Origin: Bacteroidales bacterium
GTDB taxonomy: Bacteria; Bacteroidota; Bacteroidia; Bacteroidales; F082
Assembly: GCA_015493525.1 (NCBI GenBank)
Contig: WGCY01000049.1
Span: 106,035 to 170,034, forward strand
Reading direction: 5' to 3'
DNA: 64,000 nucleotides
Shown here: piece after piece, positions 9,913 through 18,984 of the stretch
How the letters are laid out: every line of letters begins with the position of its first letter
Numbering within the stretch: position 1 is the first letter of the stretch
Notes under the pieces: model-generated
Seen by the model: the letters and a program-made list of their open reading frames with translations, nothing else
Told to the model about the DNA's origin: nothing
Databases searched by the model: none
Program-made: the position numbers and the translations under genes

Positions 9913-10749
9913 TTAGTCTATCGTAAAAGTAAAAGCGAAAGAAAAGCCGGTAAAACGGCCAACATTTTTCCCTGCCAAATCAATGGGTGTGTAAAAGACA
10001 ATCAAAAACGATTTTGCCGGTTCAATAGTAACTCCCGGATGAAAGCTCAAACCATAAGAATCGGTGCCATCGGTAACAGGTTGGTGATACCAGAAACTCC
10101 ATCCTCCGGAAAGTTGTAATGTGTGGTTAAAAACATAATATCCGGCATCACAATACAGAAAATAGTTGTTCGACAGTGCCCCATCATAACAAAAGGTGTA
10201 TTGATATTGCGGTGTTACATCCAATGATAAACGGTCAGTAAAATTCTCCGTAAAGGCCAACCCGGCAGCCAATCCCATATATTTACCAAAAAAACCTGTT
10301 TTTCTGGCCCCAAGATTAGAGCTGTTGAAAAAATTAAACCCCAGCAGGGCCACAGCCAAAAATTTCTTATGCTCTACGAAACGGTATTTTGCCCCAAAAG
10401 AAAACGAACTCAGCGTTGAAGTGATAAACGTCCCTATCTCCAGCCGCTTACCGGCACCATAGGTAAAACGGAAAAACAAATCTTTCAGGATAATGGCACT
10501 GTCCTGATTCGGAAAAATGTTATGCAGTTTTCCTCCCCCGTCAAAAGACTTTCGTGCATACAAATAGGCAAAAGAAGGTTCTGCCTCCAATGTCCTGGCC
10601 GATACCAGCGTAGCGTCTGTAGCGGTCAGCTTAGAGGCAGAAACGCCCAACACCTGCGCCGATACAGTATGGAAAATCATCAGAAAGCCTACCATCAGAA
10701 GCCCTCCCAGCCGGGAAAAACTTAAATATCTTTTGTGCTCAGTATTCAT
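9913..10749 (-). CDS. Predicted outer-membrane beta-barrel protein, function unknown
   Basis: A 278-residue protein with a signal peptide (hydrophobic run ending near TVSAQ). Alternating aromatic/glycine strands follow, with frequent aromatic residues near the end, typical of an outer-membrane barrel. It resembles PorV/PorQ- or transporter-like barrels only in general character; no family is assigned. The start at 10749 is preferred because the promoter at 10774-10803 covers the longer frame. Confidence 0.65.
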   Translation of the reverse strand: MNTEHKRYLSFSRLGGLLMVGFLMIFHTVSAQVLGVSASKLTATDATLVSARTLEAEPSFAYLYARKSFDGGGKLHNIFPNQDSAIILKDLFFRFTYGAGKRLEIGTFITSTLSSFSFGAKYRFVEHKKFLAVALLGFNFFNSSNLGARKTGFFGKYMGLAAGLAFTENFTDRLSLDVTPQYQYTFCYDGALSNNYFLYCDAGYYVFNHTLQLSGGWSFWYHQPVTDGTDSYGLSFHPGVTIEPAKSFLIVFYTPIDLAGKNVGRFTGFSFAFTFTID

Positions 10750-10773
10750 TATTATTCTCTGTTTTTTATTGCA

Positions 10774-10803
10774 CAAAAATAGCCATGAACCAGAATATTC
10801 AAA
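10774..10803 (-). promoter_or_regulatory. Promoter of the barrel-protein gene
   Basis: On the reverse strand, TTTG (10800-10803), an 18-bp spacer and TATTTTTG (10774-10781) form a near-consensus Bacteroidota promoter about 25 bp before the chosen start. Confidence 0.55.
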
Positions 10804-10882
10804 ATACCTACTTCACGGTAAATTTTCTCAACGAAGTTCAACGATAATTCATTCAATATTTTAGAGACAAAGTAACCGGTAG

Positions 10883-12667
10883 TTATTTCGGGTTATAAAT
10901 TTCATCTATCAGAATTTGGTATTTCTTTTTAATTACCCGTCTTTTCAGTTTGAGTGTAGGCGAAAGCTCACCTGTTTCGGTACTCCAGTTTTCAGGGACC
11001 AGCCGAAAGACCTTGATCTGTTCCACATGGTCCAATCGTTGGTTGTATTTGTCCACTTCCTCCTGATAACGGCTGACCACTTTCGGTTTTTTTACCAGAT
11101 CTTCGTTGTCGCGATAAGTGATGTTGTGCAGATGGCACCAGGTATGGAGATAATCAAAATCGGGAACAATCAAAGCTCCTGTAAACTTCTGGTTTTCACC
11201 AATTACCATCAGTTGCTCAATAAACATGGATTCTTTCATGGTATTTTCCACCAGCTGGGGGGCCACATATTTCCCTCCGGAGAGTTTAAAAATTTCTTTT
11301 TTCCGATCGGTAATACGCAGAAACCGGTCTTTGTCAAGCTCGCCAATATCGCCGGTATGAAACCAACCATCCGGTTCCAGCACCTGTCGTGTTTTTTCAG
11401 GGTCTTTGTAATAGCCTTTCATCACATTGTCGCCGCGCACCAGGATTTCGCCATCATCGGCAATCTTTACTTCAATTTCTTCCGGAACGGCACCCACCCA
11501 GCCAAAACGAATGTAGGGAAAATAGGAACGATTTCCGGCCACTACCGGCGATGTCTCCGTCAGGCCGTAGCCTTCCTGTACCGGAATACCGGCAGCCCAG
11601 AAAATCCTTGATAACCTTGGCTGGAGTGCTGCACCACCCGAAACTACACTTTTCAGCGAGCCGCCCAAAGCCTCCCGCCATTTGTCAAGCACCAGTTTAC
11701 GGGCAATGGTTAGCTTCAGGTTATAGGCAGCCGTGCGATTTGCCGGGTTCGGGTCGTATTGGTCGCCAATTTTTACCGCCCAGAAAAAGATGGTTTTTTT
11801 AATCCCTTCCAGCTCCCTGCCTTTCAAAATAATTTTGTCATAAATTTTCTCAAAAACCCGCGGAACAGTAATAAAAGCATTGGCTTTTATCTCAATCATA
11901 TTTTCCACAATGGTTTCTATGCTTTCGGCGTAATACACTGAAATCCCCAACGACTGCCACACATAACTCCCCGTACGCTCCAGTACATGGCACAATGGAA
12001 GAAAACTCAGGGCACGGTCGCCCGGCTTAAGGGCTGTAACCATCTTTTGAGACATCAGCACATTGCTTACCACATTTTTATGCGAAAGCATGACCCCTTT
12101 GGAAAGGCCGGTTGTGCCGGAAGTATAAATCAGTGTCAACAAATCCTCCGGTTTTACCGCCCTGCGCCTTTTTTCCAGCAGGGGCCTCAAAGAGGTCTTT
12201 TTGCCTTTGGCCTGTGCGGGAATTTCACGCCAGTTTGCCGCTCCGTCCACTTCATCGAAAGTATAAATGGCTTCCAGTTTGTCAATTTCATCCACAAAAT
12301 GATGCAACCTGTCGAAAAGTGCCTTGTCGGCAACCACCAGAATCCGCGAATCGGAATGGGAGAGGATGTGCCGGTACTCTTCATCGCTGATAGTGGGATA
12401 AATACTCACATGGACACATCCTATCTGGCCCATGCCAAAATCCATGAAGTTCCACTCCGGGCGGTTGTTGCTGACGGTGGCAATTTTATCCCCTTTTTCA
12501 AATCCCATGGCCAGCAAGCCAAGGCTGACGGCATCCACATTTTTACGGTAATCGGCTGTGCTGAAGGTTTCCCATTTGCCATAGCGTTTTACGGCAAGGG
12601 CCACATCCATGGGAAAATTTTCTTCGCTGTAAGCCAGCAGGTCGAATATTCTTTTTATTTCAGTCAT
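10883..12667 (-). CDS. Long-chain acyl-CoA synthetase (AMP-forming)
   Basis: A 594-residue ANL-superfamily enzyme that activates long-chain fatty acids to acyl-CoA via acyl-AMP. The P-loop-like motif is YTSGTTGLSKGVMLSH. GYGLTETSPVV and GWFHTGDIGELDKD follow, and the C-terminal domain carries FKLSGGKYVAP. It has no membrane segment but may associate with the inner membrane. The start is ATG 12667, or the adjacent ATG at 12670; the longer frame to 12703 is unsupported. Confidence 0.92.
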   Translation of the reverse strand: MTEIKRIFDLLAYSEENFPMDVALAVKRYGKWETFSTADYRKNVDAVSLGLLAMGFEKGDKIATVSNNRPEWNFMDFGMGQIGCVHVSIYPTISDEEYRHILSHSDSRILVVADKALFDRLHHFVDEIDKLEAIYTFDEVDGAANWREIPAQAKGKKTSLRPLLEKRRRAVKPEDLLTLIYTSGTTGLSKGVMLSHKNVVSNVLMSQKMVTALKPGDRALSFLPLCHVLERTGSYVWQSLGISVYYAESIETIVENMIEIKANAFITVPRVFEKIYDKIILKGRELEGIKKTIFFWAVKIGDQYDPNPANRTAAYNLKLTIARKLVLDKWREALGGSLKSVVSGGAALQPRLSRIFWAAGIPVQEGYGLTETSPVVAGNRSYFPYIRFGWVGAVPEEIEVKIADDGEILVRGDNVMKGYYKDPEKTRQVLEPDGWFHTGDIGELDKDRFLRITDRKKEIFKLSGGKYVAPQLVENTMKESMFIEQLMVIGENQKFTGALIVPDFDYLHTWCHLHNITYRDNEDLVKKPKVVSRYQEEVDKYNQRLDHVEQIKVFRLVPENWSTETGELSPTLKLKRRVIKKKYQILIDEIYNPK

Positions 12668-12780
12668 CATCCGTTTTTTAGTAAAATAACACCGTTTTAG
12701 CACTTGAAGCAGAACACATTATTGCCCGACTAAGATAAGGAATTTTCGGATGGTTTCCACGTAAAACTGAAAAATGTTTT

Positions 12781-12862
12781 ATGGATGGAAGCAGGAAGAC
12801 AGAAGTCAGAAGAGCGAAGCAGGAAGACGAAGTCGGAAGCCGGAAAACAGAAAACAGAGGCT
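12781..12862. repeat. Purine-rich GAAG-type degenerate repeat tract
   Basis: About 80 bp made of imperfect copies of a 7-8-base unit of the type GAAGNCG/GAAGCAG, almost entirely purine on the plus strand. It lies between two convergent-to-tandem genes on the minus strand (acyl-CoA synthetase and the DAACS symporter). It does not look coding. The rest of 12668-12881 holds nothing I recognise. Confidence 0.6.
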
Positions 12863-12881
12863 TTATTATGAATGCAGTAGG

Positions 12882-14192
12882 CTATCCATTGGCCACGGCC
12901 AGATCTATCTCATCCTCACCGGAGGCAATGATGCTGGCAATGGCAGTATCCCCTGTTACATTTACGGCAGTCCGTAACATATCCAGGGGACGGTCAACGG
13001 CAAAAATCAGGGCAATGCCTTCGGTGGGGATGCCCACAGCCGTTAGTACAATCACCAGCATAACGATGCCTGCACCGGGAACAGCTGCCGAGCCTATGGA
13101 AGCCAGCGTTGCGGTAACAATAATAGTAAGTTGCTGTGCCAGGCCAAGATGCATCCCATAAACCTGTGCGAGGAAAACAGCAGCTACTGCCTGGTACAAA
13201 CTGGTCCCATCCATATTGATGGTGGCACCCAACGGAAGTACGAAGCTGGCCGTTTCATTGGAAATACCCAGTTTTTCTTCGGCAGTTTCCATGGTAAAAG
13301 GCAGCGTGGCAGCACTGGAACTGGTAGAAAAAGCCAATAACTGGACCGGCGAGATGGCCTTCAGAAAATTTCTGTACTTCACCTTTGTAAATATTCGGAT
13401 AAAGAAGGGATAAATAACAAAAATCATCACCAGCAGGCCAATCACAACCGTTACCGCATACAGTCCGAGTGCCGCAAACAGCGAAAGCGTATCTCTGGGA
13501 TGGCTGCCGGCCACATCCACCATCAGTGCGGCAATAAGGGCAAACACACCATAAGGGGCCGCTTTCATAATGATATCTATAATCTTCAGTACCACATCGT
13601 TCATCCCGTTGATAAACTCTTTTACCGGTTTTACCTTCTCTTCCGGAACGAAAATCATGGCAATACCAAAGAGGATAGAAAAGAAAATCACCTGGAGCAT
13701 TTTGGTATTGTCCGTGAGCGAACTGAAAATATTGGAAGGGACGATGTCCACAATGGGTTGCAATGGGGAAACATTTTTCATCGCTACAGCCTCCGTTTTT
13801 TTTGAGGCCACATTTTCCGAGAACTTCTGTCTGAATTCGGCAGCTTTATCTTTTGGGAAAACTTTTCCCGGGTTTGTGATATTAACGATAATCAGCCCAA
13901 CAGTAATGGCAATCACTGTGGTCAGGATATAAAATCCCAGCGTTTTCAATCCGATACGCGACAACTTCGAAATATCGGTCAGGTTACTTACCCCGCTGAT
14001 GAGCGAAACAATAATCAACGGTACGGCAATCAGTTTCAACAGGCTGATAAAGATAGTTCCCCACGGTTTGATGTAAAAATCAGTAAACCGGAGCCATTGA
14101 TAGTGTATGGCCAGCAGGCCCCAGATGACGCCAAATGTCATTCCCAGCAGGATCTGCCAGTGGAAAGCAAGTCTTTTCTTTTTCTGTCTCAT
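12882..14192 (-). CDS. Dicarboxylate/amino acid:cation symporter (DAACS, GltP/GltT type)
   Basis: A 436-residue multi-pass inner-membrane transporter. The family's serine-rich re-entrant loop is clear (AFSTSSSAATLPFTME), followed by PLGATINMDGTSLYQ, which holds the NMDGT motif for cation and substrate binding. It should import glutamate, aspartate or C4-dicarboxylates with Na+ or H+. The length is normal and the start is the first ATG. It is divergent from pfkA. Confidence 0.93.
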   Translation of the reverse strand: MRQKKKRLAFHWQILLGMTFGVIWGLLAIHYQWLRFTDFYIKPWGTIFISLLKLIAVPLIIVSLISGVSNLTDISKLSRIGLKTLGFYILTTVIAITVGLIIVNITNPGKVFPKDKAAEFRQKFSENVASKKTEAVAMKNVSPLQPIVDIVPSNIFSSLTDNTKMLQVIFFSILFGIAMIFVPEEKVKPVKEFINGMNDVVLKIIDIIMKAAPYGVFALIAALMVDVAGSHPRDTLSLFAALGLYAVTVVIGLLVMIFVIYPFFIRIFTKVKYRNFLKAISPVQLLAFSTSSSAATLPFTMETAEEKLGISNETASFVLPLGATINMDGTSLYQAVAAVFLAQVYGMHLGLAQQLTIIVTATLASIGSAAVPGAGIVMLVIVLTAVGIPTEGIALIFAVDRPLDMLRTAVNVTGDTAIASIIASGEDEIDLAVANG

Positions 14193-14238
14193 AAAAATCT
14201 GTTAAAAACTATTCGAGGTATCCGGTTTGGTGAAACAT

Positions 14239-14246
14239 CAAAAATA
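14239..14246 (-). promoter_or_regulatory. -7 box upstream of the DAACS symporter
   Basis: TATTTTTG on the reverse strand matches TAnnTTTG, in the 95-bp divergent gap with pfkA. No clear TTTG at -33. Confidence 0.35.
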
Positions 14247-14287
14247 ATAAATTTGTGATACTATTTGCTATGTAAACATTTACAAAT

Positions 14288-15322
14288 ATGGGAAAACAAA
14301 AAAAAATCGGTATCCTGACCGCCGGGGGCGATTGTCCGGGACTCAATGCCGCACTGCGCGGCGTGGGAAAAACAGCTATTTTAAAATACGGGATGGAAGT
14401 CGTGGGAATATCTTCCGGATTTCTCGGCCTGCTGCACAACGACTATATTCCGCTGGATGAGGCTTCTCTTTCCGGGATTCTGACACTGGGAGGCACTATC
14501 CTTGGGACTTCGCGCGAGAAACCCTTTAAGAAAAATCATCAGCTGGCCAACGAAAAGCCCCAGCTCATCAAAGAGAACTACCAAAAAGAAGGTTTTGACT
14601 GCATCGTCTGTATTGGCGGCAATGGCACCATGCGCACGGCTTCGCTGTTGGCTGCCGAAGGCCTGAATATCATAGGTATTCCCAAAACCATCGATAACGA
14701 TGTGTGGGGCACCGACCAGACTTTTGGTTTCGATTCGGCACTTTATATTGCCACGGAATCCATCGACCGGTTGCATTCTACCGCCAACTCTCACAAACGC
14801 ATCATGGTGATTGAAGTAATGGGGCATCATGCCGGCTGGCTGGCCCTGTATGCCGGAATGGCCGGCGGGGGCGATGTAATTCTCATCCCCGAACTGGAGT
14901 ATGACATAAAAACCATCAACAATTATTTGAAAGCAAGGGTAAAATCAGGAAAACCTTATTCGATTGTGGTGGTAGCCGAAGGGATTAAAAAACCGAAAAA
15001 TAAAAATGCCGCCACTTTTATTGCCGAAAAAATCGAAGAAGGTGTGGGCATTGAAACCCGAAAAACCATTTTGGGATATATCCAGCGCGGAGGCAGCCCC
15101 ACCCCTACCGACCGTCTGCTGGCTTCGAGCTACGGTGCTTATGCCGTTGACCTGATTGCCCGCGAGGAGTATGGGAATATGGTCATGAAAAAGGGAGAGA
15201 AAATCAGTGCTTTGCCGCTGAAAAAAGTGGGTGGCAAACTGAGACTGGTTCCCAAAGATAATCCATTGGTTGAGAAAGCCCGCGGACTGGGAGTTTGTAT
15301 GGGAACGCCCGCAAACAGTTAG
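14288..15322 (+). CDS. pfkA: 6-phosphofructokinase
   Basis: A 344-residue PFK that phosphorylates fructose 6-phosphate at C1 in glycolysis. The phosphate-donor loop reads GGNGT (residues 110-114) instead of the common GGDGT/S, and the catalytic loop is PKTIDND (132-138). In E. coli numbering this corresponds to Asn103, Gly104 and Lys124. Gly104 with Lys124 is a combination described for group III (ATP-dependent, PPi-PFK-like) enzymes, so ATP is the more likely donor, but the donor is not proven from sequence. Confidence 0.92.
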   Translation: MGKQKKIGILTAGGDCPGLNAALRGVGKTAILKYGMEVVGISSGFLGLLHNDYIPLDEASLSGILTLGGTILGTSREKPFKKNHQLANEKPQLIKENYQKEGFDCIVCIGGNGTMRTASLLAAEGLNIIGIPKTIDNDVWGTDQTFGFDSALYIATESIDRLHSTANSHKRIMVIEVMGHHAGWLALYAGMAGGGDVILIPELEYDIKTINNYLKARVKSGKPYSIVVVAEGIKKPKNKNAATFIAEKIEEGVGIETRKTILGYIQRGGSPTPTDRLLASSYGAYAVDLIAREEYGNMVMKKGEKISALPLKKVGGKLRLVPKDNPLVEKARGLGVCMGTPANS

Positions 15323-15333
15323 CGACAATGCGG

Positions 15334-16092
15334 TCAAATCAGCATTCTGTATATTATTATTGTGATAATGGTCAATATTAAAAGCGGTTTCGAGATGAAA
15401 TCAATTTTTAATCCGGCATCTTTCAAATCCAGCTTTTTATACCTTTTCATTGTACTAATATAAGTCATCGGCATAAAAATAGTGGGCAATAAGCTAATCC
15501 AGGTAATGACGGGCAAGCTTAAAACCGTCATAAACACAATGGAACTCCAGATGGGATAAAGGAAAAGTTGTTTCCTGTTTTCGTCCTGTTTAAACAAATC
15601 TTCATTTTTATAAAACCGGAACTCTTTTGAAAGGTTTGAAAACAAATAGACAATGACAATAAATGATATGATGGCTATGAAAACAGAAACGTAAACCGGA
15701 ATATTAAAAAAATCGAAAACTTTGCCCGTGTCCCCCTCTTTTGCTATTGGGGCTATCAAAATATATCCTAAAAACATAAGAATACCATTCATCCCAAGCC
15801 ATAATGTAAAAAGCTTAAAGAGAGATGGTTTGGTGATTTTAACGGAGATGAACAGAACAATAACCCCGAAAACAAGGCTAAACAGGGGGCCGGCACCGGC
15901 AACAATCATATTCTGTAATGCGGTTGCATTGGCAGATAAATATTTCACGTAATTATGGTGCAATTCGGGTTTTAGCCCAAAATAACCTGCCATGAAAAAG
16001 TGGGCCAGTTCGTGTAAAATAGTTCCAATAATGGTCGTAGAAATAACAATCATGATTGAATTAATGGCTAAAGAGTTGTTTTTTATTTTCAT
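15334..16092 (-). CDS. M50-like membrane protein with HELAH motif
   Basis: A 252-residue integral membrane protein with about six hydrophobic segments. HELAH (residues 27-31) lies in the first helix pair, as in site-2-type zinc metalloproteases, and Asp121 in EGDTGKVF could be the third ligand. A classical NPxxPxDG motif is not seen, so peptidase activity is uncertain. Its substrate is unknown. It is convergent with pfkA, with an 11-bp gap. Confidence 0.65.
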   Translation of the reverse strand: MKIKNNSLAINSIMIVISTTIIGTILHELAHFFMAGYFGLKPELHHNYVKYLSANATALQNMIVAGAGPLFSLVFGVIVLFISVKITKPSLFKLFTLWLGMNGILMFLGYILIAPIAKEGDTGKVFDFFNIPVYVSVFIAIISFIVIVYLFSNLSKEFRFYKNEDLFKQDENRKQLFLYPIWSSIVFMTVLSLPVITWISLLPTIFMPMTYISTMKRYKKLDLKDAGLKIDFISKPLLILTIITIIIYRMLI

Positions 16093-16140
16093 GATGTTGC
16101 TACCTTTATGGGGAAAATTATGTTGGGCCGGTGTTGTCCA

Positions 16141-17817
16141 TTACGAATAATCAAAACTGCTGCCATCCAGAAACTCCCGTAAAATAGACGTGGGCGGAAT
16201 TTCTTTCTCGTTGATACAAACCAGATATGACAGAAATTTTAACAGCCGCCGGGCTTCGGAATATTCCGGAACATTGGGCGGTACTTCATGCAACAGGGGT
16301 TCTGCCATACGTTTCAGCACACCAAGTTCAAACAACAAAGCCGTATTGAACATCACATCCGCTTCTTCCTGATAAGGGAAAATATTTTTCTCCTCCCCTT
16401 CGCGAACACTGGGCCACCGCTGCAGGGTTTCCAAAGCCGAATATCCCCGGTAACGGGCATCGCGTACCATGCGGCGTATCAGGCGGTTATCCGTTGTCGG
16501 AATGCGGTTGTTGGCATCGATGCTCAGCGGTGTCAGGGCCGAAACATAGACCTTAAATTTCCGTTCCGCGGGTATCAGTGCCGATATCTCCGGGTTCAGC
16601 CCGTGAATGCCTTCCACCACAATCACACTGTTGTCCTGCATTTTTAGCTTGGTACCATCGTAAAACCGTTTTCCTTCCTGAAATGAAAATTTGGGCAAAT
16701 CGATTTCTTTCCCGGCAAGGAGGTCATTTATGTTTTCATTAAAAAGCTGGATGTCGAGGGCATGGGGGCTTTCAAAATCGTAATTGCCGTTTTCGTCGCG
16801 CGGGGTCAGCTCGCGGTTCACAAAATAGTTGTCCATGGAAATGACCACCGGCTTAAAGCCGATAACCGCCAGCTGTACGCCCAGCCGCTTGGCAAAGGTG
16901 GTTTTTCCGGAAGAGGAAGGCCCCGAGATGAAGACCACTTTGGCCGTCTCTTTTTTGTGGATCATTTCGGCCACACAAGCCAGTTTTTTCTCCTGCAGGG
17001 CTTCCGAAATCTTGATAATATCGCCTATTTTACCTTCCTGCGTTATCTCATTCAACCGTCCCACGTTGGGAACACCGATAATTTCGACCCACTCCTGAAA
17101 CTCCTGAAAAATGTCGAACAGCTTGTTTTGGATAACAATATCCGCCAGCTCACTGGGGTTTTCCTTTTTCGGCAACACCAGCAACATGCCTTTGTAATAT
17201 TTCACCAGGTTGAAATTTTTCAGGTAACCAGTGGAGGGGACGAGGTATCCATAAAAATAGTTGACCACATCATCCAGTTTGTAAACCGAACTGTAAAACT
17301 GTTTCCGGGTACGCATGAGGGTGCATTTGTCTTCGAGCCCGAACTCTTCAAAGATGCGCAAAGCTACTTCCGTACGGATTTCTTCGCGTTCAAAAGGAAT
17401 GTCCTGTGCGATAATTTCCTGCATGCGCTTGTGCAACGCTTCCACCACTTCCCCGTGGTTTCCGTTCACTTTCATTCCCTCCAGTTCACAATATAGTCCT
17501 TTGGAAACAGTGTGTTCAATCCTCAATTTCAGATTGGGATAAAGATCAACCACCGCCTTGAAGAGCACCATGGACAGCGAACGTGTGTACATGCGCTGTC
17601 CATCGGGATGGCCGTAACCGATAAAACGGACCGTTTTAGGCTTATAGAGCATGTAATCCAGCTCCTTCAGCGTATTGTTTGCCATGGCACCAAGGATGTC
17701 TTCGCCAATGTCAATTTTCTGGTCTTCGACAATGTCGGCCAGCGTGGTGCCGAACGGATATTTTTTTTCCGTTTTGGTGTTTTCACAATAAACGGCAAAT
17801 TCTTTGTATTTTTTCAT
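16141..17817 (-). CDS. Uridine kinase-like nucleoside kinase with N-terminal TGS/tRNA-synthetase-like domain
   Basis: A 558-residue protein. Residues 1 to about 250 resemble the TGS and second additional domains of threonyl-tRNA synthetase. The C-terminal half is a phosphoribulokinase/uridine-kinase-type P-loop kinase: GPSSSGKTTFAKR, then VISMDNYFVNRE and VVEGIHGLNPE. This two-part arrangement is recurrent in Bacteroidota and Firmicutes proteins annotated as nucleoside kinases; the exact nucleoside is unknown. The start at 17817 is chosen because a -7-like box occupies 17839-17846. Confidence 0.85.
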   Translation of the reverse strand: MKKYKEFAVYCENTKTEKKYPFGTTLADIVEDQKIDIGEDILGAMANNTLKELDYMLYKPKTVRFIGYGHPDGQRMYTRSLSMVLFKAVVDLYPNLKLRIEHTVSKGLYCELEGMKVNGNHGEVVEALHKRMQEIIAQDIPFEREEIRTEVALRIFEEFGLEDKCTLMRTRKQFYSSVYKLDDVVNYFYGYLVPSTGYLKNFNLVKYYKGMLLVLPKKENPSELADIVIQNKLFDIFQEFQEWVEIIGVPNVGRLNEITQEGKIGDIIKISEALQEKKLACVAEMIHKKETAKVVFISGPSSSGKTTFAKRLGVQLAVIGFKPVVISMDNYFVNRELTPRDENGNYDFESPHALDIQLFNENINDLLAGKEIDLPKFSFQEGKRFYDGTKLKMQDNSVIVVEGIHGLNPEISALIPAERKFKVYVSALTPLSIDANNRIPTTDNRLIRRMVRDARYRGYSALETLQRWPSVREGEEKNIFPYQEEADVMFNTALLFELGVLKRMAEPLLHEVPPNVPEYSEARRLLKFLSYLVCINEKEIPPTSILREFLDGSSFDYS

Positions 17818-17838
17818 AACGCACTTTCTGTAAAAAAG

Positions 17839-17846
17839 CAAAAGTA
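17839..17846 (-). promoter_or_regulatory. -7 box upstream of the nucleoside kinase
   Basis: TACTTTTG on the reverse strand matches TAnnTTTG, 21 bp before the chosen start at 17817. Confidence 0.35.
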
Positions 17847-17919
17847 GAAAAATTTAAACGTATCGGTAAAACATAATCATCACACGTAATTTCACGTAGT
17901 TTCAAACCACCAACGTCCC

Positions 17920-18050
17920 CATCCTGAGAAATCATTTGGGTAACCGCCTTGCGGATGGTGATTTCGTGAGGATCTCAGAACGCCGTGTTTTGTTGGGATT
18001 CTTTCACCGCTGCTTCCCACAGGGCTTTCGCAGTAGCGGTTCAGAATGAC
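17920..18050. repeat. Non-coding interspersed repeat remnant
   Basis: On the minus strand this stretch begins GTCATTCTGAACCG, contains GAAAGAATCC and CTGAGATCC, and ends near TCTCAGGATG. These phrases recur in intergenic repeat units of many bacterial genomes. I see no coding potential; it fills most of the gap between the nucleoside kinase and the M1 pseudogene. The assignment rests on phrase recognition only. Confidence 0.4.
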
Positions 18051-18053
18051 GGC

Positions 18054-18918
18054 TCATGGTTTACCCGCGGGCCAGATGTTATTGCTGTCATTAACATCAG
18101 GAAGCACCTTGTCTGGGTCAACAATTACCTTTTTGATAGCACTTGTTGGGTTAAAATGCAAAGTATATTTTCCACTCTTTTCCCAAATCTCCACCGGAAG
18201 CCTGACCGTATCGGTTTTTCCGTTTTCCTGAACGATTTTCAGGGTAACCGGCATGACCAGCCGGTTGAGGTTTTCCAACGTGATGAGCGCACCCTGTGCC
18301 GGATCGTTGTGTGCGTATTTTACGGAAGTTACCGCCTGGTCCAGCGTCCAGTTGTGCACAAACCAGCCTTTCCAGAACCAGTTCAAGTTTTCGCCCCCGG
18401 CATTGTTCATGGTGCGGAAAAAATCAAACGGCGAAGGATGTTTGTAAGCCCACCGCCGGATGTAAGTCCTGAAAGCATAATCGAAACGGTCGGGGCCGAG
18501 AATGTACTCGCGCAGCAAAACCAGTCCCAGTGCCGTTTTGTAATAGCTTACCGGATGCGAAAACCGGTGCGGAAAGGCATCGGCGTAAGTGATGATGGGC
18601 GGAACTTTCGGGTTGAGCATCAGGGGGACGATATCCCGTCCCGGGCTGCCGCCCTGCGGGTTGTATTCGTGGTCGCTTTTGGGGGCAAATCCGCCGTGGT
18701 TGAACGCATCGGTGGCATAAATATCGATAAAAGTGTTGAATCCCTCATCCATCCAGGCATTTTTCCGTTCGCTGGAGCCCACCATCATGGGGAACCAATT
18801 GCGCATCAAAAAGCGGGTCGAAAGCCTGGTGCGGATCGTAACTTCCTGACTGGGCAAACAACATCCCGGCAGGCAGAAGCCAAAGCATAACAATAACGGA
18901 GAGAAACAACTTTTTCAT
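18054..18918 (-). pseudogene. M1 family metallopeptidase remnant with internal deletion and frame change
   Basis: From 18918 the minus strand encodes a good signal peptide and mature N-terminus ([12 protein letters not shown]..., ending [12 protein letters not shown]), about 37 codons. Around 18800-18808 it switches, in another frame, to [20 protein letters not shown]. That is the segment just after the HExxH zinc motif of M1 aminopeptidases, and the C-terminal domain then runs to the stop at 18054. The N-terminal domain and HExxH are therefore missing, and the two parts are out of frame. Only the downstream zinc-ligand Glu (WMDEGFNTF) remains. An ORF from 18893 reads through the C-terminal part but would not be exported or catalytic. 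Confidence 0.85.
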
Positions 18919-18984
18919 CTTTTCGGTTTTGGTGATTTTGCACTGTGAAAATTACACAAAATTTTTATCCGCAACGATTTCTTT

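Noticed and set aside
17985..18890. 301-residue plus-strand reading frame
   Set aside because: It is the mirror of the M1 peptidase remnant, whose minus-strand translation shows clear family motifs; the plus translation shows none.
18054..18893. The 279-residue reading frame as an intact peptidase gene
   Set aside because: It starts inside the signal peptide in the wrong frame, lacks HExxH and the N-terminal domain, so it is part of a pseudogene.
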